A program made the translations under genes and the position numbers. Positions 1-10,736 of a stretch of 64,000 bases of DNA are shown here, piece by piece. The notes beneath the pieces were generated by a model, which did no database searches, had not been told where the DNA came from, and saw nothing but the letters and a program-made list of their open reading frames with translations. The DNA lies in NCBI GenBank assembly GCA_963668445.1, contig OY764335.1, positions 992,001 through 1,056,000 of the forward strand, written 5' to 3'. This stretch comes from Poriferisulfidus sp963668445 (GTDB lineage: Bacteria > Pseudomonadota > Gammaproteobacteria > Poriferisulfidales > Poriferisulfidaceae). Numbering within the stretch: position 1 is the first letter of the stretch; each line of letters opens with the position of its first letter.

Positions 1-467
1 TGGTGGCTGATAAGTATCAGCACCGTACCTTCTGGAGGCTCTTCAAGGCTTTTCAGCAATGCATTCGCGGCGGACCGGGTCATCCGTTCCGCCGGTTCGA
101 TGACCAGGGCCTTCATGCGGTCGTAATTTGCCTTCAGGTTCAGGCGCTGAATGATTTGATCGCGAATTTCGCCAATGCCGATGGAATAGCGGCTGACCGT
201 CAGCCAATCGATGTCCGGATGGGACTTCTGCTCAATTTGCAAGTGCGACGCAAACTGCTTGCAGGACGGACATTGCTCGCACGGCAGGCCGTCCGCTGCA
301 GGCGCGCGGCACTGCATGCCGCGTACGAAAGCCTCGACCAGTTCGCGCTTTCCGGAGCCGGACGGCCCGACCACCAGCATGGCATGTGGCAGCCGCCCTT
401 CGCGCCGAACCTCTTGCCAATGCTCCCATAAGGGCTGCATCCAATCGGGAATCCTCTTCCAAGGCAT
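1..467 (-). CDS. holB: DNA polymerase III delta' subunit (partial, C-terminus beyond window)
   Basis: This is the N-terminal 155 residues of the clamp-loader delta' subunit, which helps load the sliding clamp onto DNA. The ATG at 467 begins MPWKRIPDW. A nucleotide-binding-type loop GPSGSGKR follows at about residues 28-35. A zinc-finger-like cysteine set (MQC, then CEQCPSC) comes next, then the SRYSIGIGEIR and NALLKSLEEPP motifs typical of clamp-loader AAA+ subunits. The start codon shares one base with the tmk stop (TGATG), so translation is probably coupled. The tmk-holB order is standard in Gammaproteobacteria. The gene runs off the left end of the window. Confidence 0.93.
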   Translation of the reverse strand, partial: MPWKRIPDWMQPLWEHWQEVRREGRLPHAMLVVGPSGSGKRELVEAFVRGMQCRAPAADGLPCEQCPSCKQFASHLQIEQKSHPDIDWLTVSRYSIGIGEIRDQIIQRLNLKANYDRMKALVIEPAERMTRSAANALLKSLEEPPEGTVLILISH

Positions 468-1093
468 CAGAGCATTCCTCGCAAGGCTTCCAGAACCTCC
501 GCCCGCACTTTCGCGACCGGACGCTGGGCATTAATGACGCGGTAGCATTCCGGCACGGATGCCGCCTGATCCAAGTAGTATTGCCGCACCCGCTGGAAGA
601 ATGCCGCGTTCTGCTTTTCGTAACGGTCTTGCTGATTACGCCTGCGAACCCGCTCCAATGCCTCTTCGACCGACACGTCCAGCACGATGACCAGATCCGG
701 CCGCAACTCGGGCAGCAGCCAATCGGCCAGTGCCGCGACCCGCTCGACTCCAAGTCCCCATCCGGCGCCCTGATAGGCGAAGCTCGCATCCAGGAAGCGG
801 TCGGTCAAGACCCACGAACCTTGCGCCAAGGCCGGCCGGATGACGGTCTCGACATGCTCGGCGCGTGCCGCGAACATTAAAAGCAATTCGGCTTCCAGAC
901 TGGCCGGCGCCAGCGTGTCGGACAGCAAGAGCTCGCGTATCCGTTCGCCCAGCGGCGTGCCGCCGGGTTCGCGGGTCAGGACGCAGGGTATCCCGCTTGC
1001 CCCCAGAAAGTCCGCCAAGGCCGGCAGGTGCGTCGACTTCCCGGCCCCTTCAATGCCGTCGACGCTGATGAACTTGCCGCGTTGCGCCGTCAT
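467..1093 (-). CDS. tmk: dTMP kinase
   Basis: Thymidylate kinase phosphorylates dTMP to dTDP in DNA-precursor synthesis in the cytoplasm. The 208-residue protein has the P-loop GIEGAGKST at residues 13-21, the REPGGTPLGE segment at 41-50 and the DRFLDASFAYQG motif at 98-109, all in family positions. Length is normal. Its ATG overlaps the mltG stop by 4 nt and its stop overlaps the holB start, so it sits in the middle of a coupled operon mltG-tmk-holB. Confidence 0.96.
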   Translation of the reverse strand: MTAQRGKFISVDGIEGAGKSTHLPALADFLGASGIPCVLTREPGGTPLGERIRELLLSDTLAPASLEAELLLMFAARAEHVETVIRPALAQGSWVLTDRFLDASFAYQGAGWGLGVERVAALADWLLPELRPDLVIVLDVSVEEALERVRRRNQQDRYEKQNAAFFQRVRQYYLDQAASVPECYRVINAQRPVAKVRAEVLEALRGML

Positions 1094-2091
1094 CCTCGCT
1101 TCCTCTTTTTCTGGTACTTGTTGACCGCCTTGCGGTGTTCCTTATAAGTTTTCGAGAAGAAATGGCTTCCATCGCCCACCGCGACGTAATACAGGAATCC
1201 GGATTCCATATCCGGATGCAGTGCCGCCTGCAGCGATTTGAGGCCCGGATTGCCGATGGGTCCGGGCGGCAGCCCATGAATGCGGTACGTATTGAACGGG
1301 TTTGCGCCATCCCGCAAATGCCGGCGCGTCAGGTTGCCGTCGAAATCCTTACCCAGTCCGTAGATGACCGTCGGATCCGCCTGCAGGCGCATGTCACGTT
1401 CAAGCCGGGCGAGCAGCACTCCCGCAACCAGAGGCCGCTCTTCATCCAGACTGGTTTCCGCTTCCACGATAGAAGCCATGATCAGCGCATCTTCAGGTTT
1501 TTCGTAGGGCAGGCCGGATGCCCGGCTGGCCCACAACTCGGGCAGTTTGAGGCGCATAGCCTGAACGCATAAAGCCAGAATTTTAATGTCGGGGTCGCCC
1601 CGATAATGCTTGTAGGTATCCGGAAGACACCATCCTTCCGCATCCTCAATGACGTCGAAGCCCATTTCCTTCCAAGGCTCCTTTGTCCTCCGGACTGTGG
1701 GATTCTGCTCCATGGCTTCAAGCATTTCATGGATGGTCCAGCCTTCGAACAAGGTTTGGGTATGCAAAATGCCGCGTCCGTCAATCACTTTGGCGAGGAT
1801 GTCCAAGGCATCCATCGGGCCATTCAGCTCGTATTCCCCGGCTTTGGTGCGCCGTTCCGCGTCCAGCCACACGGAAGCGACCCACGCGTAGGGCTGTCTC
1901 TGCATCAAGCCGGCCGCCTGCAATTGCGTGAGAACCTGATCGAGGCTGTCTCCTTTGGCGATATGGATGGCGACCGTCTGCCCTCTCGAAACAATGGTTT
2001 GCGTCAGCACCGCGTGCGTATGGGCCATGGCCGCCATGCCCAGCATGAACGCCAGCATGAGTGCGAATCGCGCCCCCTCGGCATTCAGCAT
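1090..2091 (-). CDS. mltG: Endolytic murein transglycosylase MltG
   Basis: MltG (YceG family) is an inner-membrane lytic transglycosylase that cleaves nascent peptidoglycan strands and is thought to terminate glycan polymerisation. The 333-residue protein has one N-terminal hydrophobic segment (about residues 8-30) as membrane anchor. A LysM-like region follows, then EGWCLPDTY (152-160), then ASIVEAE (206-212) carrying the expected catalytic glutamate, and QADPTVIYGLG. The basic tail ends KYQKKRKRG. It overlaps pabC upstream by 7 nt and tmk downstream by 4 nt. The pabC-mltG-tmk order is the usual gammaproteobacterial one. Confidence 0.95.
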   Translation of the reverse strand: MLNAEGARFALMLAFMLGMAAMAHTHAVLTQTIVSRGQTVAIHIAKGDSLDQVLTQLQAAGLMQRQPYAWVASVWLDAERRTKAGEYELNGPMDALDILAKVIDGRGILHTQTLFEGWTIHEMLEAMEQNPTVRRTKEPWKEMGFDVIEDAEGWCLPDTYKHYRGDPDIKILALCVQAMRLKLPELWASRASGLPYEKPEDALIMASIVEAETSLDEERPLVAGVLLARLERDMRLQADPTVIYGLGKDFDGNLTRRHLRDGANPFNTYRIHGLPPGPIGNPGLKSLQAALHPDMESGFLYYVAVGDGSHFFSKTYKEHRKAVNKYQKKRKRG

Positions 2092-2909
2092 GGCAGTTCC
2101 AGTCCGTCAATGCAGCGTAAAGCGTCGAGCAGCCTTGGCACCGGATACTGTCGCTCTTCGAAAGTGCGTACCGGCCAGATGCCGATGAGCGCATTGCACA
2201 GCAGCAATCCATCAGCCTGCCGCACCTGCTCCAGCCCTACTTCCGCAACCTCTGTAGGAATGCCTTGCCCGGGCGCTTGGTCCAAGATGACCTGCCGCAT
2301 GACCCCGGCGACCCCGCAACGGCTCAGGTCCGGGGTCGTCAAGGCCCCGTCCTGCACCACAAACAGATTGCTCATGGTGCCTTCGATCGCGCGCCCATGC
2401 TCATCCAGCATCAGACCCTCCTCAAACTCATCGCCCCATTCGCTCCGAGCCAGCACCTGTTCTAAGCGGTTGCAGTGCTTGATGCCGGCCAGCAATGGAT
2501 TATGCCCCAAACGCATTTGGCATAGCCGGATGCGCACGCCTTCCCGAGCCCATTGCCGCGGGTGATCGGGCCAGTCGCTTGCCAGAAGAATGCGCCGGCT
2601 GCGCGCCGGCTGCGGAGGACGGTAGCCGCGCGTTCCGGCACCGCGCGTCACGATGATTTTGACCACCCGGCGGGCGCATCCACCGCTCAGTTGCAGAACT
2701 TCCCGCTCCAGCAGGCTTGCTTCCGGACACTCCAGACCCAAGCGTCGGCAGCCCGACTCCAGACGCCCCAAATGCCGCGTCCAGTGCCGGATGCGGCCAT
2801 CGACCACCGCCAGCGTTTCGAACAGCCCATCGCCGTAGTGGAGGCCCCGGTCTGCGGCGTCGACTTCGCCTTGCGCCGCGCCGTCGACCAGAATCATGGC
2901 GAACTTCAA
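2085..2909 (-). CDS. pabC: Aminodeoxychorismate lyase
   Basis: This PLP-dependent class IV aminotransferase-fold enzyme releases pyruvate from 4-amino-4-deoxychorismate to give p-aminobenzoate for folate. pABA is also a precursor of methanopterin, which matters in this H4MPT-using organism. The protein has 274 residues. Visible motifs are RGLHYGDGLFET (21-32), AGIKHCNRLEQ near 141-151, which carries the likely PLP lysine, and CNALIGIWPV near the C-terminus. It lies 18 nt downstream of fabF and overlaps mltG by 7 nt. Confidence 0.92.
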   Translation of the reverse strand: MKFAMILVDGAAQGEVDAADRGLHYGDGLFETLAVVDGRIRHWTRHLGRLESGCRRLGLECPEASLLEREVLQLSGGCARRVVKIIVTRGAGTRGYRPPQPARSRRILLASDWPDHPRQWAREGVRIRLCQMRLGHNPLLAGIKHCNRLEQVLARSEWGDEFEEGLMLDEHGRAIEGTMSNLFVVQDGALTTPDLSRCGVAGVMRQVILDQAPGQGIPTEVAEVGLEQVRQADGLLLCNALIGIWPVRTFEERQYPVPRLLDALRCIDGLELPC

Positions 2910-2927
2910 GCCGCCGCCAAGCGGAAC

Positions 2928-4169
2928 TCAGACCCGCTTGAAGACGAGCGTGCCGTTGGTTCCTCCGAAGCCGAACGAATTGGACAGCACCACGTCGACC
3001 TTCGCCTCGCGGGCCTCGTTCGGCACATAGTCCAGATCGCATTCCGGATCCGGGTGCTCGTAGTTGATGGTGGGCGGCAACGCCTGATCGCGCAGGGTCA
3101 TGACGCTGAAGACCGCTTCCACGCCGCCAGCTGCGCCGAGCAGATGGCCGATCATGGATTTGTTGGAACTGACCGGAAGGCGTTTGGCGTAATCCTTGAA
3201 TACGGCCTTGATGGCGGCCGTTTCGGCCAAATCGCCGGCGGGCGTCGAGGTTCCATGCGCATTGATGTAATGCACGTCTTCAGGCATCAAATTCGCATCC
3301 TTGAGCGCTTGGCTCATGCAACGCGCAGCCCCTTCGCCGCCGGGACTCGGCTGCGTCATATGATGGGCATCGCTGTTCATGCCGAAGCCGACCAGTTCGC
3401 AGTAGATCCGGGCGCCTCGCGTCTTCGCCTGCTCGTATTCCTCCAGCACCACGACGCCGGCCCCGTCGCCCAGCACGAACCCGTCGCGCTCGGCATCCCA
3501 AGGGCGCGATGCCGCCTCCGGGTCGTCATTATGCGACGCGCACAAGGCGCGGGCCGCGGCAAAGCCGCCTAGGCCGAGCGGGCAGATCGTCATTTCCGCG
3601 CCGCCGGCCACCATCACGTCGGCATCGCCATGCATGATTGAGCGTGCGGCCAGACCGATGTTGTGCGTGCCGGTGGCGCAGGCGGACACGACGGACCAGT
3701 TCGGGCCTTTGAGATTGAATTGAATGGAGGGATCGCCCGAGGCCATGTTGACAATGGTGCTCGGAACGAAAAAGGGCGAAATGCGGCGCGGTCCGCCGCG
3801 CATATAGGCTTCGTAGTTGTTTTCGATGAACGGCAGGCCGCCAATGCCGGAGCCGATGGCGATGCCTGCCCGCTCCGCTATGTCCTCGGTTATTTCGAGC
3901 CCCGAGTCCTGAATCGCCTCAGCCGTCGCGCCGATGGCGTATTGGATGAATACATCCATCTTCTTCTGCTCTTTGGGCGGCACATGCCGGTCCGCATCGA
4001 AATCGACGACCGAACCGCAGATTTGCGCCGAAAACTTCGAGACGTCAAAGCACTCGACCCGTCGAATGCCGCTACGCCCTTCGATCAGATTCCCCCACGC
4101 CTTTGGCACCGTGGAGCCGACCGGAGAAACGACTCCAAGGCCGGTGACGACGACCCTACGCTGAGCCAT
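2928..4169 (-). CDS. fabF: Beta-ketoacyl-ACP synthase II
   Basis: FabF condenses malonyl-ACP with acyl-ACP in fatty-acid elongation. The 413-residue protein has the nucleophilic cysteine in VVSACATGTHN (C164), the first histidine in NAHGTSTPAGD and the second in NKSMIGHLLGAAGG, i.e. a complete Cys-His-His triad. It begins MAQRRVVVTGLGVVSPVG, typical of the family. It lies 78 nt downstream of acpP in the same leftward operon and is followed by pabC. Confidence 0.97.
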   Translation of the reverse strand: MAQRRVVVTGLGVVSPVGSTVPKAWGNLIEGRSGIRRVECFDVSKFSAQICGSVVDFDADRHVPPKEQKKMDVFIQYAIGATAEAIQDSGLEITEDIAERAGIAIGSGIGGLPFIENNYEAYMRGGPRRISPFFVPSTIVNMASGDPSIQFNLKGPNWSVVSACATGTHNIGLAARSIMHGDADVMVAGGAEMTICPLGLGGFAAARALCASHNDDPEAASRPWDAERDGFVLGDGAGVVVLEEYEQAKTRGARIYCELVGFGMNSDAHHMTQPSPGGEGAARCMSQALKDANLMPEDVHYINAHGTSTPAGDLAETAAIKAVFKDYAKRLPVSSNKSMIGHLLGAAGGVEAVFSVMTLRDQALPPTINYEHPDPECDLDYVPNEAREAKVDVVLSNSFGFGGTNGTLVFKRV

Positions 4170-4247
4170 GCGATGCCCTGCCCCGCACCATGCAACCCAT
4201 CGGAAGAGATTTAGATGCGGCTAGATCCGACAGGCAACGTCGCGATC

Positions 4248-4487
4248 TTATTCGCCATTGTTCCGTACGAAATCGATTGCCTGCTGGACGGTGCCGATCT
4301 TCTCGGCCATTTCGTCGGGAATCGTCAGTTCGAACTCTTCTTCCAGAGCCATCACCAACTCGACGGTGTCCAACGAATCGGCATTCAGGTCGGCCACGAA
4401 CGCCGAAGACGGAGTGATCTTGTCTGGTGGCACGCTGAGCTGCTCCGATACGACTTTAATGACGCGTTCTTCAATGTTGTCGCTCAT
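4248..4487 (-). CDS. acpP: Acyl carrier protein
   Basis: The 79-residue acyl carrier protein holds growing acyl chains on a phosphopantetheine arm. The attachment serine is S38 in NADSLDTVEL. I chose the ATG at 4487 (MSDNIEERV) rather than an in-frame start 62 codons upstream. It gives the normal family length and has a GAGGAA ribosome-binding site about 12 nt before it. It sits between fabG and fabF, the standard arrangement. Confidence 0.98.
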   Translation of the reverse strand: MSDNIEERVIKVVSEQLSVPPDKITPSSAFVADLNADSLDTVELVMALEEEFELTIPDEMAEKIGTVQQAIDFVRNNGE

Positions 4488-4691
4488 GGTGTGATTTTTC
4501 CTCAAGTGATTTGGATTGCTGGGTTGCGCGAATCGGAATCCTCCCCAGACGTCATGGTCTGGCCCGTCCGCATATGCGCTGGCGACCTGATTATACCAAG
4601 ACTGCCCTGCCGGTCCGCGCCGAAACTTGCTCGCCCGCGCCACGGCAGAGAACGGGCCGGACGCTTGGCTCACGCATGCCGGGGCGCCGCT

Positions 4692-5429
4692 TCAGCCCAT
4701 GAACATGCCGCCGTTGACGTGCAGAGTCTCGCCGGTAATGTAGCTGCCGCCCTCTCCCGCCAAATACAGTACGGCCGCCGCCACGTCCGCGGCCGTGCCC
4801 AAACGCTGCAAAGGGATGCGTTGCAGCAGCGCGGCGCGCTGCTCTTCCGACAGGCTTTGCGTCATGTCCGTGTCGATGAAGCCTGGCGCAATGCAGTTGA
4901 CGGTGATGCCGCGCGCGCCGACTTCCTGAGCCAGCGTGCGGGTGAAGCCGACCAGCCCCGCCTTGGTGGAAGCATAGTTCGCCTGTCCCGGATTGCCGGT
5001 GAAGGCTACGACGGAAGACAGGTTGATGATGCGGCCGCGCCGCGCCTTCAGCATGCCGCGCAGGCAGCCGCGGGTCACCTGGAACGTGCCTCGGAGGTTC
5101 GTGTCGAACACATCGGCCCATTCGTCGTCCTTCATGCGCAGCAGGAGATTGTCGCGGGCGATGCCGGCATTGTTGACCAGGATCGCTGGCATGCGCTGCT
5201 GCTGCTCCAAACGCTCAAGCAGAGCCGCCACCGAAGCCGGATCCTGCAAGCGAAGCACCTCGGCGCGGGCCTCGCTGCTGACGGCATCCAATTCTTCCGC
5301 CAGCTTCCGGGCCCCTTCTTCGGTCGTGGCCGTGCCGGTGACGCACGCTCCTTGCTCCGCCAAGGACCAAGCAATGGATCTGCCAATCCCGCGGCTGGCG
5401 CCGGTCACCAAAGCATGTTCAGTCTGCAT
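4692..5429 (-). CDS. fabG: 3-oxoacyl-ACP reductase
   Basis: FabG is the NADPH-dependent short-chain dehydrogenase that reduces 3-oxoacyl-ACP during fatty-acid elongation. The 245-residue protein shows the cofactor motif TGASRGIG (9-16), NNAG (86-89), and the catalytic Ser138, Tyr152 and Lys156 in the SSV...YASTK arrangement. The ATG at 5429 (MQTEHALVTG) was chosen over an upstream in-frame start because it places the Rossmann strand at the N-terminus. It overlaps the end of fabD by 11 nt. Confidence 0.96.
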   Translation of the reverse strand: MQTEHALVTGASRGIGRSIAWSLAEQGACVTGTATTEEGARKLAEELDAVSSEARAEVLRLQDPASVAALLERLEQQQRMPAILVNNAGIARDNLLLRMKDDEWADVFDTNLRGTFQVTRGCLRGMLKARRGRIINLSSVVAFTGNPGQANYASTKAGLVGFTRTLAQEVGARGITVNCIAPGFIDTDMTQSLSEEQRAALLQRIPLQRLGTAADVAAAVLYLAGEGGSYITGETLHVNGGMFMG

Positions 5430-6363
5430 CCGCCGTCTCGCGCAAAGCGTGCTCCAAGGTCGCGGGGCTCTCCACACTCATTCCGGCTGCGGCCTTGTCA
5501 ATGCGTCGATTCAATCCCGTCAGAACCCGACCGGGGCCGAATTCCAGCAGCATCGTCGCCCCTTGCCTGATGATTTCCAGTATACCATCAGACCAGCGCA
5601 CCGGCGAATGCATCTGCCGCACCAGGGCTTTCCGAATGCGTTCCGGTTCCGTCTCCGCGCAAGCATCGACATTGTTGAAGACGGGCGTATGTGGCGGCGC
5701 GAACGGCGCGGCCGACAAAGCCGCTGCAAAGCTCTCGGCGGCCGTCTGCATCAGGCTGGAATGCGACGGCACGCTGACATCCAGCAGCACTGCCCGCCGG
5801 GCTCCGGCCTCGCGGCAGGCCGCCGCAGCCGCTTCGACAGCCCCCCGATGCCCAGACAGCACGACCTGCCCCGGCGCATTGAAATTGGCGGCTTCCACGA
5901 CCTCCTCCGACAGCGATCTCCGAGCGCAAATCTCGCGCACCTCGGCATCGCCCAAGCCCAGCACTGCCGCCATGCCGCCAATGCCTTCCGGCACTGCCGT
6001 CTGCATCAATTCTCCGCGCCAGCGCACCAGTTTGGCGGCCTCCGGCAGCGGCAGCGCACCAGCCGCCGCCAGAGCCGTATATTCGCCCAGGCTATGGCCT
6101 GCGAAGCATGCCGGCCGCAAACCGCCATACGCCTCCCAGACCCGCCATGCGGCCAAACCCGCTGCCAATAGCACTGGCTGGGTGTTGCGTGTCTGGTTCA
6201 GATCCTCTGCCGGGCCTTCGCTCGCCAGCCGCCACAAATCGTCGCCCACGGCTTCGGAAGCTTCTTCAAACGTCTCCCGCACCTGCGGATAGGCGGCCTC
6301 CAATTCGGCCAGCATGCCGACGCTCTGCGCTCCTTGCCCCGGAAACAGGCCGGCAATCTTCAT
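5419..6363 (-). CDS. fabD: Malonyl-CoA:ACP transacylase
   Basis: FabD transfers malonyl from CoA to ACP to supply fatty-acid synthesis. The 314-residue protein starts MKIAGLFPGQGAQ. The nucleophile is in GHSLGEYTA (S91), and the histidine partner is in VPSHSSLM near residue 200. The ATG at 6363 gives the family length; a reading frame open further upstream is not needed. This is the first gene of the leftward fab operon here. The usual upstream partners plsX and fabH are absent, and infA is divergent 73 nt away. Confidence 0.96.
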   Translation of the reverse strand: MKIAGLFPGQGAQSVGMLAELEAAYPQVRETFEEASEAVGDDLWRLASEGPAEDLNQTRNTQPVLLAAGLAAWRVWEAYGGLRPACFAGHSLGEYTALAAAGALPLPEAAKLVRWRGELMQTAVPEGIGGMAAVLGLGDAEVREICARRSLSEEVVEAANFNAPGQVVLSGHRGAVEAAAAACREAGARRAVLLDVSVPSHSSLMQTAAESFAAALSAAPFAPPHTPVFNNVDACAETEPERIRKALVRQMHSPVRWSDGILEIIRQGATMLLEFGPGRVLTGLNRRIDKAAAGMSVESPATLEHALRETADAD

Positions 6364-6381
6364 CGTCCCGCAATGCTCAAC

Positions 6382-6410
6382 TTGTGATTCAGGCCAAATT
6401 GCCTGATAAT
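6382..6410 (+). promoter_or_regulatory. Predicted sigma70 promoter of infA
   Basis: A -35-like TTGTGA at 6382-6387 is followed after exactly 17 bp by GATAAT at 6405-6410. This would start transcription about 20 nt before the infA start codon. It is the best promoter match in the infA/fabD divergent gap; no comparably good promoter was found for fabD on the other strand. Confidence 0.55.
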
Positions 6411-6436
6411 GCACACCGCAAGTTTGGCGAGGCACC

Positions 6437-6651
6437 ATGCCGAAAGAAGAGCATATCGAAATGGAGGGCACGGTCACCGAAACCCTTCCGAATACCATGT
6501 TCCGGGTGGAACTGGAGAACGGCCACATGGTGACCGCCCATATTTCCGGGCGCATGCGCAAGCATTACATCCGCATCCTGACGGGCGACAAGGTCACCGT
6601 GGCGCTGACGCCGTACGATCTGAGCAAAGGCCGCATCGTCTATCGAACCCG

Positions 6652-6655
<4 letters not shown>
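6437..6655 (+). CDS. infA: Translation initiation factor IF-1
   Basis: IF-1 is a 72-residue OB-fold protein that binds the ribosomal A site during initiation. The full family length and hallmark segments are present: EGTVTETLPNTMFRVELEN, GRMRKHYIRIL and VALTPYDLSKGRIVYR. A GAGG ribosome-binding site lies 6 nt before the ATG. Its TAA stop overlaps the convergent clpA stop by 3 nt. It replaces plsX/fabH as the neighbour of fabD in this genome. Confidence 0.97.
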
Positions 6656-8937
<2,282 letters not shown>

Positions 8938-9084
8938 GTAACCGTCCCCACTGGCCGCGCCGGGCATGATGCGCGGTGCGCCTGACCGGTACGCATTCTT
9001 ACATCCATCGGTCGATGCCTATCGGATTAATAGTGAATTTGCCCGTACAATGCGCATTCACTCTAGCACATTTCAGCGTACCGC

Positions 9085-9537
9085 ATGGTCTGGACCCCCC
9101 ATCTCACCGTTGCCGCCATCGCCGAGCGGGAGGACAAATTTCTGCTGGTCGAAGAACGGGCCGGCGATGCCCAAGTAATCAATCAGCCGGCCGGCCATCT
9201 CGATGCCGGCGAAACGCTGGCGCAAGGCTGCGTCCGCGAAGTCCGCGAGGAGACGGCTTGGGAATTCCGTCCTGAAGCTCTGGTCGGCATCTACCAGTAC
9301 CAGCCGCCCGGCTCGCCGCACATGTACTTGCGCTTCGCATTCTGCGGGCAGCTGCTGCACGAACATGCCGGACAGACGCTGGATGCGCCGATCCTCCGCG
9401 CCTTGTGGATGACCCGCGCCGAGGTCGCCGCTCTGGAACCCGAACGGCGGCGCAGCCCCATGGTGCTGCAGGGCATCGACGACTATCTGTCCGGAATCCG
9501 GCATCCGCTCAGCCTGCTGCACGCCACCCCATTCTGA
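9085..9537 (+). CDS. nudJ: NUDIX hydrolase, NudJ-type phosphatase
   Basis: This is a 150-residue Nudix enzyme. The Nudix box is complete at residues 37-59 (G37, E43, then REVREET; the final position is W). It starts MVWTPHLTVAAIAE as in NudJ, a phosphatase of nucleoside di- and triphosphates and of HMP-pyrophosphate. The next gene, mnmA, starts 2 nt after its stop, and nudJ-mnmA is a recurring gammaproteobacterial pair. Assignment rests on the motif plus this context. Confidence 0.85.
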   Translation: MVWTPHLTVAAIAEREDKFLLVEERAGDAQVINQPAGHLDAGETLAQGCVREVREETAWEFRPEALVGIYQYQPPGSPHMYLRFAFCGQLLHEHAGQTLDAPILRALWMTRAEVAALEPERRRSPMVLQGIDDYLSGIRHPLSLLHATPF

Positions 9538-9539
9538 GC

Positions 9540-10652
9540 ATGGCCGCGACCGTGATGGTCGGACTGTCCGGCGGCGTCGATTCCGCCGTCGCCGCTTGGC
9601 AGTTGCGCGAATCCGGCACCGAAGTCGAAGCCTTGTTCATGAAGAACTGGGACGAAGACGATACCGCCGAATATTGCGCTGCCGCCGCCGACCTGAAAGA
9701 CGCGCAAGCCGTCTGCGAGACGCTGGGCATCCGTCTGCATACGGCTAATTTCTCCGCCGAATACTGGACGCGGGTGTTCGAATCGTTTCTGGCCGAATAC
9801 GCCGCAGGCCGTACGCCCAACCCGGATGTCTGGTGCAATCGGGACATCAAGTTCCGCGCCTTCCTGGACCATGCCCGCAGCCTCGGCGCGACAGCGATCG
9901 CGACCGGCCATTACGCCGGCATCCGTCAAGGTGCAACCATGGAACTCGTCCAAGCGCGCGATGCCGCCAAGGACCAGACCTATTTCCTGCACCTGCTGAA
10001 TCAGGAGCAGCTGCAGGCGAGCACCTTCCCTTTGCAGCGAATGCTCAAGCAGGACACGCGCCGCATTGCGCGCCGGCTGGGCCTGCCCGTGTACGACAAG
10101 AAGGACAGCACCGGCATCTGCTTCATCGGCGAGCGCCGCTTCCAGGATTTTCTGGCGCGCTACATCCCAGCGGAACCCGGACCGGTTACGGATGTTGGCG
10201 GCCGGGTTCTTGGCGAACACTCGGGCCTGCCCTTCTACACGATCGGACAACGTACCGGACTGGGCATTGGCGGCGTCGCTGCCGCCGCGGACAAGCCGTG
10301 GTATGTGCTGGAGAAGCAGCCGCAAGACCGGCGCCTGATCGTCACGCAGGATCGGCAGCATCCGAGCCTGAATGTGCGCGAACTGGAAATCGAGCCGCCC
10401 CATTGGATTTCCGGGATGCCGCCAAAGACTCTGGCATTGCATGCCCGCATCCGACATCGGCAACCATTGCAAGCATGCGCCATCAAACCCGGCGATGAAG
10501 CCATGCGCGTGCATTTCGGTGCGTCGCAATGGGCTCCAGCCCCCGGACAATCCGCCGTATTCTACGACGGCCCGGTCTGCCTCGGCGGCGGCATCATCAC
10601 GAGAACCTTCCCGCAACCATCGCAAGACATTTCCCGTTTCATGCGAAAATAG
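9540..10652 (+). CDS. mnmA: tRNA-specific 2-thiouridylase MnmA
   Basis: MnmA adds sulfur to U34 of tRNA-Lys/Glu/Gln anticodons. The 370-residue protein has the PP-loop SGGVDS at residues 10-15. The catalytic cysteine is C99 in NPDVWCNRDIKF and its disulfide partner is C194 in STGICFIGER. The LDVELxxx-like C-terminal OB domain is also present. The ATG at 9540, immediately after the nudJ stop, was chosen over a longer frame that would overlap all of the nudJ C-terminus. Confidence 0.96.
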   Translation: MAATVMVGLSGGVDSAVAAWQLRESGTEVEALFMKNWDEDDTAEYCAAAADLKDAQAVCETLGIRLHTANFSAEYWTRVFESFLAEYAAGRTPNPDVWCNRDIKFRAFLDHARSLGATAIATGHYAGIRQGATMELVQARDAAKDQTYFLHLLNQEQLQASTFPLQRMLKQDTRRIARRLGLPVYDKKDSTGICFIGERRFQDFLARYIPAEPGPVTDVGGRVLGEHSGLPFYTIGQRTGLGIGGVAAAADKPWYVLEKQPQDRRLIVTQDRQHPSLNVRELEIEPPHWISGMPPKTLALHARIRHRQPLQACAIKPGDEAMRVHFGASQWAPAPGQSAVFYDGPVCLGGGIITRTFPQPSQDISRFMRK

Positions 10653-10688
10653 CCAAGCCGCCCGTGCGGCGCATGCTGCGGCTCACGG

Positions 10689-10730
10689 TTGCGAAAAACT
10701 CTCTTTTGGGACAGAATTATCAATAAAAAC
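10689..10730 (+). promoter_or_regulatory. Possible promoter of acnA
   Basis: In the 84-nt gap between mnmA and acnA the sequence turns AT-rich. TTGCGA at 10689-10694 is followed after 17-18 bp by CAGAAT/AGAATT. The match is weak, but no other promoter candidate exists in the gap. A GCCGC/GCGGC hairpin precedes it just after the mnmA stop. Confidence 0.25.
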
Positions 10731-10736
10731 AATCTA